DNA of 64,000 bases from Strigamia acuminata (taxonomy: Eukaryota > Arthropoda > Chilopoda > Geophilomorpha > Linotaeniidae), in the NCBI GenBank assembly GCA_949358305.1, contig OX442315.1:16084427-16148426 (forward strand). Direction: 5' to 3'. The translations under genes were made by a program, and so were the position numbers. The notes beneath the pieces are model-generated. The model saw nothing but the letters and a program-made list of their open reading frames with translations. It was not told where the DNA came from and made no database searches. Of the stretch, positions 1 to 12,881 are shown piece after piece. The first letter of the stretch is position 1; each line of letters opens with the position of its first letter.

Positions 1-93
1 CTGCAATGCGAGCACCTGAGAATTTAAAAGTGACATTTCCTTGTTTTGATCGATTAAAACCGATTTATTAATTTATTAACTTAAAAAAAATAG

Positions 94-2363
<2,270 letters not shown>

Positions 2364-2708
2364 TTAGATGTGTTTTAACATGTTTTGTAGCCGCCTATTT
2401 ACCATTATTGTCGAGAGATTTTCCTTTTTAAAATGAGTCCATACACGACACCCGATGGATTACAATTTTATTCTAAATCTTTCCTTTATTTTCTGGCAAT
2501 TATTTTTTATTGCTACCATCGTGATGTTTAATCATCATGTAAATATTGTATATGGAAAAAAAAAGTAGTTTCCAAAAAAATTGTACATAATATTGGTGCA
2601 GAGTTTACGATAATGAGTATAAAACCCTAATTTGTTGAAGGACAATGTTGCAAATATGTAAATAAATAACAATTAGTCATTTGTCAATATTTACTTTTTA
2701 ATTCTATT
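2364..2708. other. Convergent 3' intergenic/UTR region
   Basis: The 345 bp between the stop codons of muskelin (+) and IQUB (-) hold both 3' UTRs. The sequence is AT-rich, with an AATAAAT polyadenylation-like motif near 2660. No gene, repeat or RNA structure is recognised. Confidence 0.6.
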
Positions 2709-5256
2709 TTACATTTTCTTAAATCGTACGGTTGCTGCCTTTATTTGATTGAAGTAATTCTTAGCCAATAAATGTCGTTTTCTTACTTTCTCAATGAGAG
2801 CCAAGTTGTAGATCTGCTTAAACACATTCAAAACATCAACACAAACATTAAACAAACTCAAACGACTCAATTACCTCGAAAGGACAGTGGATTTTGAAAT
2901 GATTGATGGCTTCTTCGCGACTCAGCAACACGCAGTTCCATGCCGACCATTCGATAGTGTGTTGCCATCGACACATTAGCAAATTGTAAGGATCCTTTTC
3001 GGCGCTCATTAGACTCTGGTTGTTCCAAATAACTTCGACTAAGTGACGGAAATCTTTCAACTGAGCGAATTAAACATTTAAAATTTAAACTAGGTTGCTA
3101 CAATTCGTGAATTACCTCCATTATGTACGCGGCTGAATGTTTTGAATTCAATTTTCCCTCTGAAATACGTAATTTGTGCAACATTTGGGCAAAAACGCTG
3201 TCGTCGTTTCGAGTAATGGCCTCGTTTTCGTGTTGCGCGCACTGCTTGCATCGTCGTATCAACGACGTGTTTCCAGGAACCATAAATTTATTGATCGAGT
3301 AAAGCCAACCGCAAGATTGACATATGTTTTTGCTTTGACAAACACTTTTACCACGTGCCATTTCGATGCTAACCTGTCAATAACAAATTTAAATGACAAA
3401 ATATTGCTCGGGTAAAATCCCAGTACAGTTGTGAAGGCGACTACCGTTCACAACTCTACGGGAATAATCGAACTTGTCAAAATATACCTTTTCTGGCGGC
3501 TTTTCAAAGGCCGGATTATACGTCGGTGAACGAATAAATTGCATGAACAAAACCAAAAGTCGTTGTCGCAATCCTTCTAAATTTTTCCCTTTAAATCCTC
3601 TCACCAACAAATCGGCTTCTCGGTCGGCTAAATCCATAATTTCTCGCGTTAACTCGCAATCGTATTCCTACATCACAAAATACTTCGTTATTATTAATTT
3701 AAATGATAAATGCGATAATAAATCATACTTTAACGGTTTCTTTCAACGCGATTAGTGAATCCAATCGCTCATCTTCGGTTAAACGTAACGTAAACGTGTG
3801 ATATAAATCTTGCAGATATTTGCACCGCAAAATCGGTATTGTGTACACTTGTGTAACTCTTCCGTCACTAAACTTCCACTTTTTGGCTGCCGAAGTCTGA
3901 AAAAATATTTCATAAACGTTCCGAAATAGATATTTAATCGACATATGACATTACCCGCGCGAGGGATTTTCTAAACCGGTCAACTTTGTTCACTTCTTGC
4001 GCTATTAATTTGTGCTGATGAATTGTACTGATGAATTTGCTCTCCTTTTCGCCCAACAAATACAAAGCGGCCTTTAATTCGGATCCAAAAACACTTTTTT
4101 CCAACTCTATTTCCTTTTCTTGTCGCCATTCTTCGTTTAAAAATCAAATAGAATTAATTTAGTGTTTGGAAAAATGATTTATTTAGTTTACTTTTCACTG
4201 CGTTGTATAGCATATTAAAATCGCCTTTCGACCGGGGATGTTGTTGTCTGAGTTTTGCGTCATTAAGTCGGTCCTCTTTGTCTTGGGTTCGTACGTCGCA
4301 TTGCATTTTCAGCCAGCGCAAGTGTTTGAGATGGTTTTCCCGAATTTCGTTTACTTTTTTCTTAGCTAGAAAGATCCGTACTTGCTTCTGAACTATCACA
4401 ACCTAAAATATACGCAGAAAAAAAAAAAAAAAAAAAAATTAGAACAATATTTTTTAAAATATTTAAATAATATTCGCCTTGTGCGTGTAGTTCTTTATAT
4501 ATTCATCTGCCGTGACGTATCGTTTAGGCGCGATGATTTTATCGTCCTTTTTGGACACATAAAGGCCTATTCGGGTCATTTGGGTTGCATTATCTCTGTT
4601 TGATTGCTGACCACGACTATGAACTTCAACCGTTTGTGTTTCCCTGAATGTAAAAATTTAAAATTTAAACAAAAATTTAGATTTTTAAATTAAATTTAAC
4701 ACGGATTGTCATTACACCTGCATTCCATCTTGATTGACGGATCAATGACGGGAACCACGATTGGTGTTTGGCAAGACGCGTGGTAATAAACCGTATCATT
4801 TTCAGTGTCGCGATAACCGCCGAAATTTGGTTTTTCTCCGGTGAAAGGAACAATTTCATAAGTTGTAGGCTCCGGTTCCTTCGTCACATTTTGTTTTTTT
4901 CGTCCTAAATTTAAAAAAAAATCCAAAAAAATAAATAAACAAATAAAAAATTCAAAATCAAACTCCTACTGTTCTAACATCACCGTTCCAGTACACTTGT
5001 GAACAGCATTTCCGGCTTAATATCACCAAACACTCATTCACAACTATACTGGAATTGGTACTCCATAGCTATTCTGGACAATACCCAGCACAAGAACGGC
5101 TTGGGAGTCGGTGTCACTTGGTCCTTCAAGTGGTTTTTCTGCCTGCAAACTAATGATAGTTCTGCTTGAATTCGTCGATTCCGTTTCCGATACCGATCTT
5201 GCGATAGCATTTTCTATCGTTTCCGATTCTCTGGAGGATTTTTTAATTAACGACAT
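2709..5256 (-). CDS. IQUB: IQ motif and ubiquitin-like domain-containing protein (IQUB) homologue, without a visible Ubl domain
   Basis: IQUB is an axonemal protein linked to the radial spokes of motile cilia and sperm flagella. Ten exons on the minus strand: 5256-5085, 4904-4718, 4643-4478, 4402-4192, 4130-3955, 3896-3729, 3667-3488, 3373-3116, 3060-2875 and 2816-2709, about 600 residues. An IQ-like helix (VQKQVRIFLAKKK) is followed by coiled-coil-like charged sequence and the conserved C-terminal part with a Cys-rich CQSC...RRCKQC segment and TREIMDLADREADLLVRG. The CRETQTV and QTP motifs before the IQ region fit IQUB. The human protein has a ubiquitin-like domain before this region; here only about 57 Ser/Thr/Glu-rich residues precede it, so the Ubl is lost or unrecognised. 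The third intron starts AAG|GCGAAT, a GC-AG intron. The donor of exon 1 (5084) is the least certain border. Confidence 0.85.
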
Positions 5257-5355
5257 GTTAAATTGTTAAATGTGGTGTGACGTTATATAGCTTGGTGTAG
5301 TTGTCATGACAACATCAACCGGAAGTTATCGTCATCACAATAATCAACACCCATT
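5257..5355. promoter_or_regulatory. Bidirectional promoter region between IQUB and NUDT16
   Basis: Only 99 bp separate the start codons of the divergent IQUB (-) and NUDT16 (+) genes, so both 5' UTRs and both core promoters must share or overlap this stretch, or extend into the genes. A TTATATAG TATA-like string lies near 5283-5290. Assignment as a promoter is inferred from geometry only. Confidence 0.5.
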
Positions 5356-6235
5356 ATGTCGGCTGAAGGAAACTCTATGGGGAATTCACAAGGCCCTGCT
5401 GACAGCGCTGCAATTCATTTTAATACGTGCAGTGGTTACATTCCGATCGGTTATGACGAGTCCATGTTGATGGAAGGTTTTTATCACGCTGCGCACTGTA
5501 TGATATACGCAAATTGGAATACAATATTATTTCAACAGTATAACCCCCGTGCGGCAGTTTTGGTAAGGTTGGATGGTTTTTCGTGAATTTGATGACGTCA
5601 TTACTTTGTGGACATTTGATTACTAATGTCATTTGCTGTATTGCGTAACGTCATTATTAACAACTTGAAGTAAAGTTTAAAATTATTAATATTAAGACAT
5701 TAATTTCAGATGCAATTACGGTTTGACGGGACCATAGGTTTTCCTGGTGGAATAGTGAATCGTGGTGAAAAACCTGTGGATGCTGTAAACCGAGAAATGC
5801 ACGAAGAAATCAATTTAGATTTGTCCAAACACCGAGCTTTCGACGATAGTCACGTGATGTCCCATGTCGATCGTAAATCCAAACTTATAACGCATTTTTT
5901 TGCTATCGAAGTGAACATAGATGAGTTCCAAGTGATTGAAAAACGTTGTTTGGACGCTGAAGATTACGGCGAGGAAGTAAGACGTGAAAGAATCAAAATA
6001 AAAACGAAATTAAACGAAAGTTTCTCAAATTTAATTGTTTATTCAGTCACTAGGTGTCCTTCGTGCTTGTCTGTACACAATGGCGGACAAAGTGCGCGGT
6101 TTTCCATCGTTTTTGAAACAAAACTTCGTCGGTTGCTGCAAAGAACAACTGTGCCAGGGCTTAAAAACGTGTAATATTATGACTGAACAAGAAATCAGAA
6201 CAGCATTAAGCCTAAGTGACGGCATCAAGAAATAA
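5356..6235 (+). CDS. NUDT16: NUDT16-like Nudix hydrolase (snoRNA/mRNA decapping, IDP phosphatase family)
   Basis: NUDT16 is a nuclear/nucleolar Nudix hydrolase that removes caps from U8 snoRNA and other RNAs and hydrolyses (deoxy)inosine diphosphates with divalent metal. Three exons, 5356-5562, 5710-5976 and 6047-6235, give about 220 residues, near the usual family length. The Nudix box is readable in exon 2: GGIVNRGE, then seven residues, then REMHEEIN, with the catalytic Glu pair present and the box Gly replaced as in other NUDT16 proteins. FYHAAHCMIY upstream and SLGVLRACLYTMADKVRGFP downstream match the flanking NUDT16 signature. The acceptor of exon 3 is TATTCAG before 6047, which keeps the frame; using the later TAG at 6051-6053 would break it. 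Decayed copies of parts of this gene lie at 12.18 kb and 17.0-17.3 kb. Confidence 0.93.
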
Positions 6236-6565
6236 TTAAATTAATTTAGAATATATTTTTCATATTCAAAAAAGAAATTATATCCACGAACACGATTATA
6301 CATTGAAATAAATTTATTTTTTATCCAATCAGAAAGTTTTCTGTCCTGAAAATTATTTTATTAATCACGTTTCTGATTGGTCGATTCAACAAACATTCTT
6401 GAAACGTTCATTGGACCATAGATACGGTATATCTCTGATTGGACGAATTGGCGACTTATCACGGTATACGCATAAATTTAAGGCCTGTTGTACGAGATTT
6501 GTTACAGCGTATAGCTTCAGTGGATCGTGTCCGAAGAAAATTTTATTTTTAAATCAAAACAAGTA
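6236..6565 (+). promoter_or_regulatory. Promoter/5' region of BTB gene copy 1, conserved in copy 2
   Basis: This stretch ends NUDT16 and leads into BTB copy 1. GAATTGGCGAC..TATCACGG followed by a TATA-like ATTTAAGG string near 6475-6483 recurs before BTB copy 2 near 17553-17590. Several CCAAT/ATTGG motifs occur between 6325 and 6440. Conservation between duplicates shows common descent; promoter function is inferred. Confidence 0.5.
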
Positions 6566-7680
6566 ATGGCGAATCAAGAAAAACTGGTTTTGAATAATCT
6601 GTACAAGTCGCGGGAAGGAGGAAAACCCGAAATTGTCGTATTGGAGTGCGAAAATGGCAATGTATTTGCCCACAAAAACATATTGGTGGCGGGTAACGAG
6701 TATTTCAATGCAATGTTCAGTGGTATAAACATCGAAAACGAGACAGGCTTGGCATTATTTTCGGATATGCGCACACAGGTAATGGATATCATCGTTAAGT
6801 TCATCTACGCGCAGGACATTCCCACCCTGGCCGAACTTCCGGAAGCAACGTTAAGCGAAATACTTATTGCCGCCGACAAAATGCAGTTGAAATGTTTATT
6901 CGACAAATACTGGGAAGCATATTCCAGTCCGATTACCGTTGGGAATTCTTTGAACGTTTGGCGCCTGGCGGGAATTTTTCATCTGCCCGAAATTGCCCAC
7001 ATGGCCAGAAGTTTTATTTTAGTCAATTTGAAACCGATTTCCGCCGTTTCTATTGTTTTCGACTTCACGCGCCTGGAACTGGAAAACATGATCGTGAATG
7101 ACGTCATACGTTTGGAACCGGTCGAAATTGGCGAATAGACAGTTTTCGCATTAGGATTTGCGCATGCGCGCCACCATGCAGCGCCATCTTTTGGCAAAAT
7201 TCGAAAGCCTTCGAGTAGGTAAACAAACCATACCACTGCTACCACCATACCACCGCTACTACCGTTTTAGACGATAAATCGATTGTTTGGACAACAATTT
7301 GGCAATAATTACACAAATTGCAGACCATATGTCTTGTAAGTCGATGGCTGGTTGAAAAGTTATCAAATAGTAGTAGGTGTAGTAGGTAGTAGGTGTGCAA
7401 ATAGCCAAAGATTTCAGAGTTTGTGTGAGATTTAAAGCGAAACACAATCGATTTTCAAGAGTTTTTTCCCAATTTTTCGATTCAATTCAACCTGTTTTGC
7501 TCGCAGAAAAGGAAGTAGAAGCGGAGCGAATCGCCACTACTACCGGCTCGGTAGGCTCGTGTTTTATCTCCACGAATGCAAGATTCTCACAAAACCTGCG
7601 ATGCAGGAGCTTGTCGAAAAGCTGCAGTAACAAGCTGGTTAGTAGCTGACGTCGCTGGCTCTCGGATTTGGGCGGCAACA

Positions 7681-8239
7681 CAGTGGCCGCGCACCGCAAA
7701 GCAAACGCGAGTGGCGCCCAAGCCCGAACGATTGCCGAGTGGTGAACGGCGCAGGAAGGCAAAAGGCAACGAGAAACAACTGCACACAAACAAGAACACG
7801 TCATCCAAAGAGCAAACGAGCGCTTCCGATAAAAAATGTGCAGTAGGTTTGTGTCTGTGTTTTTGTCAGTCGACCGTCACCGGTCGAATGTTGCGGCCGT
7901 CAGCCGTCGGCTTTCGACCGTCAGCTGTCGAATGTCGCGGCCGTCAGCTGTCGACTGTCGCGTCCGTCGGACGTCAGGTGTCGACTGTCTCGTCCGTCGG
8001 ACGTCGACTGTTGCGGCCGTCGCTGCTGACGGCCGCGACATTCGACCGGTGACGGTCGACTGACGAAAAACACAGACACAAACCTACTGCACATTTTTTA
8101 TCGGAAGCGCTCGTTTGCTCTTTGGATGACGTGTTCTTGTTTGTGTGCAGTTGTTTCTCGTTGCTCTGCACCGTTCACCACTCGGCAATCGTTCGGGCTT
8201 GGGCGCCACTCGCGTTTGCTTTGCGGTGCGCGGCCGCTG
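7681..8239. repeat. Long inverted repeat with GTCG-rich tandem loop inside the transposon
   Basis: Left arm 7681-7902 and right arm 8026-8239 are reverse complements over about 215 bp; the right arm lacks about a dozen bases present in the left near 7755. The loop 7903-8025 is built of short GTCGACTGTC/GCGTCCGTCGGAC units. A further triplicated 28-29-bp unit (CTGCGAGTCGATGCCGTGTC type) lies at 8238-8318. Single-stranded DNA or RNA from this region would form a very stable hairpin. Confidence 0.93.
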
Positions 8240-8309
8240 ACTGCGAGTCAATGCCGTGTCCCGTCGACTGCGAGTCGACGCCGTGTCTCGCCGACTGCGA
8301 GTCGATGCC

Positions 8310-8560
8310 GTGTCCACCTTAATGTGAACGATTCCATTAATCCGCTGGCACTTGTCGAGTATGGCATCCTGAATGTGAACGTGCCAGTCGTCGTCGTACT
8401 CGACATCCGGGTGGAACAAGTTCCTCACTTTCAAACACTACGTCAAACTCACGGGCGGCGAGTTCGTACCTCCGTCCGAGTGCTCGAACGCCTGTCCCTG
8501 CCACGACTTCTTGGCGTCGAAGCGCTTCTTCTTGACCCAATGCCAGTAGACTGTGAAAGC
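8310..8560 (-). pseudogene. Captured fragment resembling the third RRM (UHM) of RBM39/CAPER-like splicing factors
   Basis: Read on the minus strand, about 8434-8315 encodes VRNLFHPDVEYDDDWHVHIQ, continuing with DAILDKCQRINGIVHIKVD. This resembles the start of the RRM of RBM39 or Tat-SF1 type proteins (NMF-P...ECNKHG-IIHIYVD). Upstream, about 8550-8470 reads YWHWVKKKRFDAKKSWQGQ, ending before a GTACGA donor-like site. The fragment stops at the tandem repeat and has no start or complete domain. The likely explanation is capture of host gene DNA by the transposon. The family call rests on one short stretch. Confidence 0.5.
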
Positions 8561-9939
8561 GGAGAATTGTCGACAAAGTGTGACAGGTTATGGTTGGGAA
8601 TAATATTGTTCACGTTGAGGTTGCGAAGCGCGTTTGAATTTTCACTACCATAGTTTCTTGTCGCAGGAATTTGTGAAAAGTAACCTTTTTATTAAAATTT
8701 TGGGCATTGTTGTTGCATTCAGCACACAACATGACCTTTAGGTTTTTTCTCAGATTGTTGGGTTTCGGACGGTTGACATTGTTTGTATTCCATCGTAAAC
8801 ACGAATACTACACGAACGAATCAACAACCGGAAATGGTTTTTTACCTACTTGGGAAATGTTAAATTTTCTCGCTAGGTGGCGCGCATGCCAATGCGAAAA
8901 CTGTCTATTCATCGAGTTTCTTCTGATTTGGGGATCAAAAAATAGGATTGACGATGTTATCGAATTGATATCGAAATGTAACATTAAGATACTCCCGAAT
9001 TTTGTTCTGCGAGATATTTTATCGGGAAATCAAATCGTTATTAAGTCTAAACCGATTCATGACCTGTTGAGTCAAGAAGCCACTTCAAGATGGCTGACTG
9101 CAACGGCGTCGCAGATCGGAATTCACGTTTTCGAAATCGAAACCGGAACCAGAAATAGTGGGAAATCTTTCTATTCGGTTAAACATCTGAACCAAGACGA
9201 TTGCTGCAATGAACGTAAAGAAATTGGGATTCTTAACTTGTTTCCGGCAGTTTCGAGGACCGGAAACAGATTTTATTTCAGACTTACCAAGATCGGGTTT
9301 ATTGCTTTCGACACTAGATGGCGCAGCTACAAGCTTTCTGAACAATGTTTAACCGAAACTGGCTTTCTAACGAGCGAAACGGCGAATCGCAAAGAGGTAT
9401 TTTTTAGACGAACAGGTCTTTCTTACGCGTGTTTCAATTTTGACGAAAAAACATGGCGGACGATTAAATTTGAAAGCGAAATCGACGATTCCGACTCGAT
9501 GTTGTTAGCCACTACGGACGAAAAATACGTATTTGATGTGGACGAACGACGAATAAAGATTGTCGATAAAAAGCTGGCAACGTGTCGGACGGTGGAGAAA
9601 TTCCCGGGAGTTTGGACGAAAGTAAAGAGTAGAACATTTGACACGACCAAGATCATTTTCTTCCGGATGTCGCCCACCAACAATGTTAACATTTACGACG
9701 TGAGCCAAAATAATTTTTGGTTGTCAGTTGTGTCGATCACAATCCCGGGGATTAAAAACTTGGTTCTCTTCGCCTCGTACGTCGAGGACACACTTTTGTT
9801 CGACCACACCGACGTCTCCTGCGACGTATATTCGTTAAAAACCAAGTCAAAGATCTACGAACACGTCATCCCGACCGATTTCCACGGCCGCATCTATTTC
9901 GACGTGAGTGCTAAGGTCCACTCACTGGGCGAGGAGTAA

Positions 9940-10221
9940 TACCTTAAGTATCGCCTGCGAACCTCACCTTACCTGGATTTTTTTAATGTGATGGATAGGC
10001 CCCGGATATGTATGCAAAAAAAATTTTGTTATATGCGCATATAATATGCACCAAAAATTTCAATATATGCAAAATAAAAAAATTGGACACTTATTTAGTC
10101 GCGATATGGTTAGTACGCATTAGTCGTTCCTGGTTCGTGTCTGTAATTTCATTGGTCCGGAGCCCGCTGTCGCCAATCGCTTTTAATTCAGTAATTATTT
10201 TTTCGAAATAAATAAATTTAA
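9940..10221. other. Convergent intergenic region with a dispersed-repeat remnant
   Basis: This lies between the BTB copy 1 stop and the stop of the SET gene. A CGCATTAGTCGTTCCTG segment near 10117-10135 resembles segments near 27690 and 52235, so it is probably part of a dispersed repeat. No gene is seen. Confidence 0.45.
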
Positions 10222-11149
10222 TCAATCAAAAAGTGTGCTGCAATACGGCATAAAGCCACGACAATTATCACTGTTACACAAACATGGCTTCCTGTCAGGG
10301 TCTTGGACATCCGGGCTTTTGTTTATTTCACTTTCTTCTTCCGAATAGTCAAAAGTTAATTCTTCGTCGGCTGAAATGTCTCGCGAGGCGAACAGACAGA
10401 ATTTCGGGATTGCATTTTCGACTCGGATCGGCACCATTTTTAAGTTTGGTTTACACGAGTGGTTGATGAATCGTCCGGCGTTTCCTTTTAGTCGTGGATC
10501 CACGTACGTTGTCAGTGTTTTTCCATTAGATAAATGCTCTAAAACCGCCAGTAAATAATTGTCGCGAGTTTTGTCGAGTTTTTCACATCTTTTCTTCGCT
10601 TCGTCGTCGTCGATGATCTCCCCCGCGTATTCGCACACGAATTTTCGGCTGGGAATAGTTTCTAGTGTCTTTAAACCCCAGCCTTTCGTCGTGGTCCAGT
10701 ACACGCAGAGTTTTGTCTGGATTCCGTGTTGAACTTGGCGGTTTTTGCACGATGATGAGCACGTGCACGACCTGTTGCATTCGATCACGGGGTTTGAGAT
10801 TCCGTCCGATTCGTGCGGTAAAAGGAGGCCGTTTTCGTCGTAGTTTGGCCCGAATTTTTCTAAACAAGAACACGTTGTTGCATCGCACGATGAATCGCAA
10901 TTGCAGCCGCAAAACTGAACTAAAAAATCGCTCGTCTCGGCGCCTGGACCCGGAATGTTGCACTGAATAAGCTGTTTAAAAGAGAAATTAATCAATTAAT
11001 TATAATGTATTTTGTTATTTTTGATTTTGTACTTCAAAAGGAATAATTTGTCGGTCTGTCGGCTTTTCTACTCGTACAAGTACAGGATCACACGAGTCTA
11101 AGTTGTAGGATTCTTGCTTCGGATGTTGTTGTGGGCAGAGCGCGGCCAT
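10222..11149 (-). CDS. SETMAR-type histone-lysine N-methyltransferase (pre-SET/SET/post-SET)
   Basis: Two exons, 11149-11033 and 10971-10222, encode about 288 residues. The first gives a short N-terminus (MAALCPQQHP...). The second carries a Cys-rich pre-SET zinc cluster (CGCNCDSSC, CSC, CNRSCTCSSSC), then the SET domain with KGWGLKTLE, FVCEYAGEII, the catalytic/AdoMet motif RFINHSCKPN and ELTFDYSEEE, then post-SET CLCNSDNCRG. This order and spacing match the SET half of SETMAR, which methylates histone H3 or other nuclear proteins with S-adenosylmethionine. There is no transposase domain, as expected outside anthropoid primates, where the mariner fusion arose. The intron is phase 0. The gene lies divergent from nothing obvious: upstream is the IGFBP-like gene on the same strand. 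Confidence 0.9.
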
Positions 11150-11339
11150 TTTGCGCATGTGCATTAAGAGTTGAGACTCAACGACGGAATTATTTTTAAA
11201 TCAAAATAATGTGTGAACATTAAAAATGAATTGACAAAATTCTGTGTTTTAAAATAATAATAATAATTTATTAACAATTTATATTTTGTTTTTTCTTTAA
11301 AATTACTATGAGTGACACCTGTGGACAATATGTTGCAAT

Positions 11340-11776
11340 TTACTCGACAAATGGTTGGAATTCGTCGCCTCGACCCCAATCTTGTCCAACTTCAGGCGAT
11401 AAACACGATCCATTCGTGCTGCATATTAAAGGTGGCTCGCACTTTCCATATCGACAAAACGCCAAATCCATCGCTCGCCAGCATTTGTCACCATTTTCTA
11501 AAAAAAAAAATTTTATATAAATTAATATCGTACTTTAAAAAACGATCCTGAACCGTGTAATTCATTACTTAATGATTTTTCACAAAAACCACAACATCCG
11601 GGGCAGTTGCGAACATATTCGCCTGGTGGACAGTCTGTAAGGTTCGGGCAATTTGTGCCAACATTCGGACATCTGGCGGGTCTGCAGCAACCCAAATCGC
11701 GAGGAAAACCAAAGTGCAAAGCGTCATTCCAACTCCATAGCAGGAAACAACCGATTGTTACGTGTAAAAGGAACAT
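11340..11776 (-). CDS. Small secreted cysteine-rich protein, IGFBP N-terminal-like
   Basis: Two exons, 11776-11569 and 11497-11340, joined TTAA|GTAATG to AG|AAAATGG, encode about 121 residues. An N-terminal hydrophobic signal peptide (MFLLHVTIGCFLLWSW) is followed by a compact Cys-rich domain: CCRPARCPN, DCPPGEYVRNCPGCCGFC, KCEPPLICSTNGSC. The GCCGFC stretch and the C...GLxC...GxC tail resemble the insulin-like growth factor binding N-terminal fold, known in arthropods as single-domain SIBD-type proteins. Binding of insulin-like peptides is inference. The ORF reads past the donor if the intron is ignored, but splicing brings in six further Cys residues in frame, which supports the model. Small Cys-rich secreted peptides of other classes remain possible. 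Confidence 0.72.
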
Positions 11777-12177
11777 CTGTTAGATATTTTAATGAAATAT
11801 TTAGAGTTTCTAGATTGTGTACTTACAATTACAATTGTTTTCAAATTGATGTCATTAATAATTCGAAAAGTTTCTGCGAGTTTATCGAATGCGGTTTTAA
11901 GCTATGGTGCCACGACGCGCATGCGCTGTATCCTGGTGGAGGAATATTTGAATTCTCAGTCAAATTATCCGTAATTATCACATCTGGCGGAAAGCTAAAT
12001 GATTTTTTTAAAAAAATTTTTCCCGAAATGTATCAAAAGCGGAAAACGGACATACGTACAATAAGGAAAGAAGAAAATTAGATTAAATTGATTTGTAAAT
12101 TTAATTGTTCACTTCAAATAGTACAACCTTTGAAACTTGCTGCTGGTATCGCAAGGAATCAATAAATGATATCGTTT

Positions 12178-12236
12178 ACAGTTTGATCGGGCAATGGGTC
12201 TTCCCTGGTAGAGTGGTGAATCAGGGTGAAAAAATA
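12178..12236 (+). pseudogene. NUDT16 exon 2 fragment (decayed)
   Basis: The bases after TATCGTTTACAG translate as FPG-VVNQGEK-like sequence and match the start of NUDT16 exon 2 (FPGGIVNRGEKP) at most positions. The in-frame GGTGGA has become GGTAGA and homology is lost after GGTGAAAAA. This is a relic of duplication with no function expected. Confidence 0.65.
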
Positions 12237-12881
12237 TGTAAATACCAAAGTCACAGTCCCAGACACGAATTAATCCTTTATTTTGTGATGTCATATTTTC
12301 AAGAAAATGACTGATTCTTGATCAAAGATGGCTATAAATCATAATATAAATCTATATTATGGTGCATTTGACTTCCTTCGAGAGGTAGAAATCATGAATA
12401 TCTATATTTCCATAGTTATTTCATGATTTATCAATCGTAATTCAAATTTACCGCCGTTTCGCGATCGCGCCATCTAATGACAATATTAGGCATTGACCAT
12501 TACGGTTTCAAAACCGCAAACACTGGTAAAAAAAAAAAAAAGGTGAGTTTGATGCTTTGTCAACTTGTTCTGTTTGCTCTGTAAATATAAATAACTTGAA
12601 AAAAAAGAATAAAATAGAAATTTTACGGTATCAAAAATTTTGTTTTACTTTCGTGGAATGGAAGATTTTTGCCAGCCGTGCGTGTTTAATAATTTTATTA
12701 AACTAATAACAACTTATGCTCATTATATACAGAGTATAAATGAAAAAAATTCTTATTTAGTTGATAAATTTTATGTGCTGCAGAGCCATTTGCCAATAAA
12801 CAAAGCAGCTATAAATAGTATATACATGAGCAACAACTTTTAACATTCAACATTAACAAAGTAATCAAAGTTTCATTCGTT

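Larger units (their letters stand above)
7136..8907. mobile_element. 1772-bp non-autonomous TIR fold-back transposon without target-site duplication
   Basis: Comparison with the intact paralogue places the insert exactly between GAA and TTC of a GAATTC site, with no duplicated target bases. The ends are inverted repeats: TAGACAGTTTTCGCATT is perfect on both ends, then a small gap, then GCATGCGCGCCACC on both. Inside are a 220-bp inverted repeat, GTCG-rich tandem repeats and a reverse-strand gene fragment resembling an RRM protein. No transposase ORF is recognised, so it would need a partner element. The interior is GC-rich, unlike its AT-rich surroundings. Lack of a TSD recalls Spy-type transposons, reported to insert between AAA and TTT without duplication; assignment to that group is a guess. 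Confidence 0.85.
6566..9939 (+). pseudogene. BTB-BACK-kelch-like gene, copy 1, split by a 1.77-kb insertion
   Basis: The two halves together align end to end with the intact gene at 17692-19272. The first half (6566-7135) holds the BTB domain (about residues 15-120: VFAHKNILVAGNEYFNAMFSG) and the start of BACK, and stops at VEIGE. The second half resumes at 8908 with FIEFLLIWGSKNRIDD and runs to the same SLGEE end at 9939. Without the insertion the reading frame is continuous, with no stop or frameshift seen by eye, so the break looks recent. An in-frame TAG arises at the first bases of the insert, giving a truncated BTB-only protein of about 190 residues if transcribed. An alternative upstream ATG lies at 6527. 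Such proteins usually recruit substrates to cullin-3 ligases; that role here is inference. Confidence 0.88.

Noticed and set aside
7487-8653. Several overlapping 65-175-codon ORFs on both strands within 7.5-8.7 kb
   Set aside because: They follow the GC-rich inverted repeat and its tandem units inside the transposon; mirrored ORFs on both strands are expected there and none resembles a protein apart from the RRM fragment.
10222-11149. SET-transposase fusion as in human SETMAR
   Set aside because: The ORF ends shortly after the post-SET motif and no mariner transposase follows.
11653-12081. 142-codon plus-strand ORF over the IGFBP-like gene and its upstream region
   Set aside because: Its first part is antisense to the IGFBP-like exon and the rest has no recognisable similarity.
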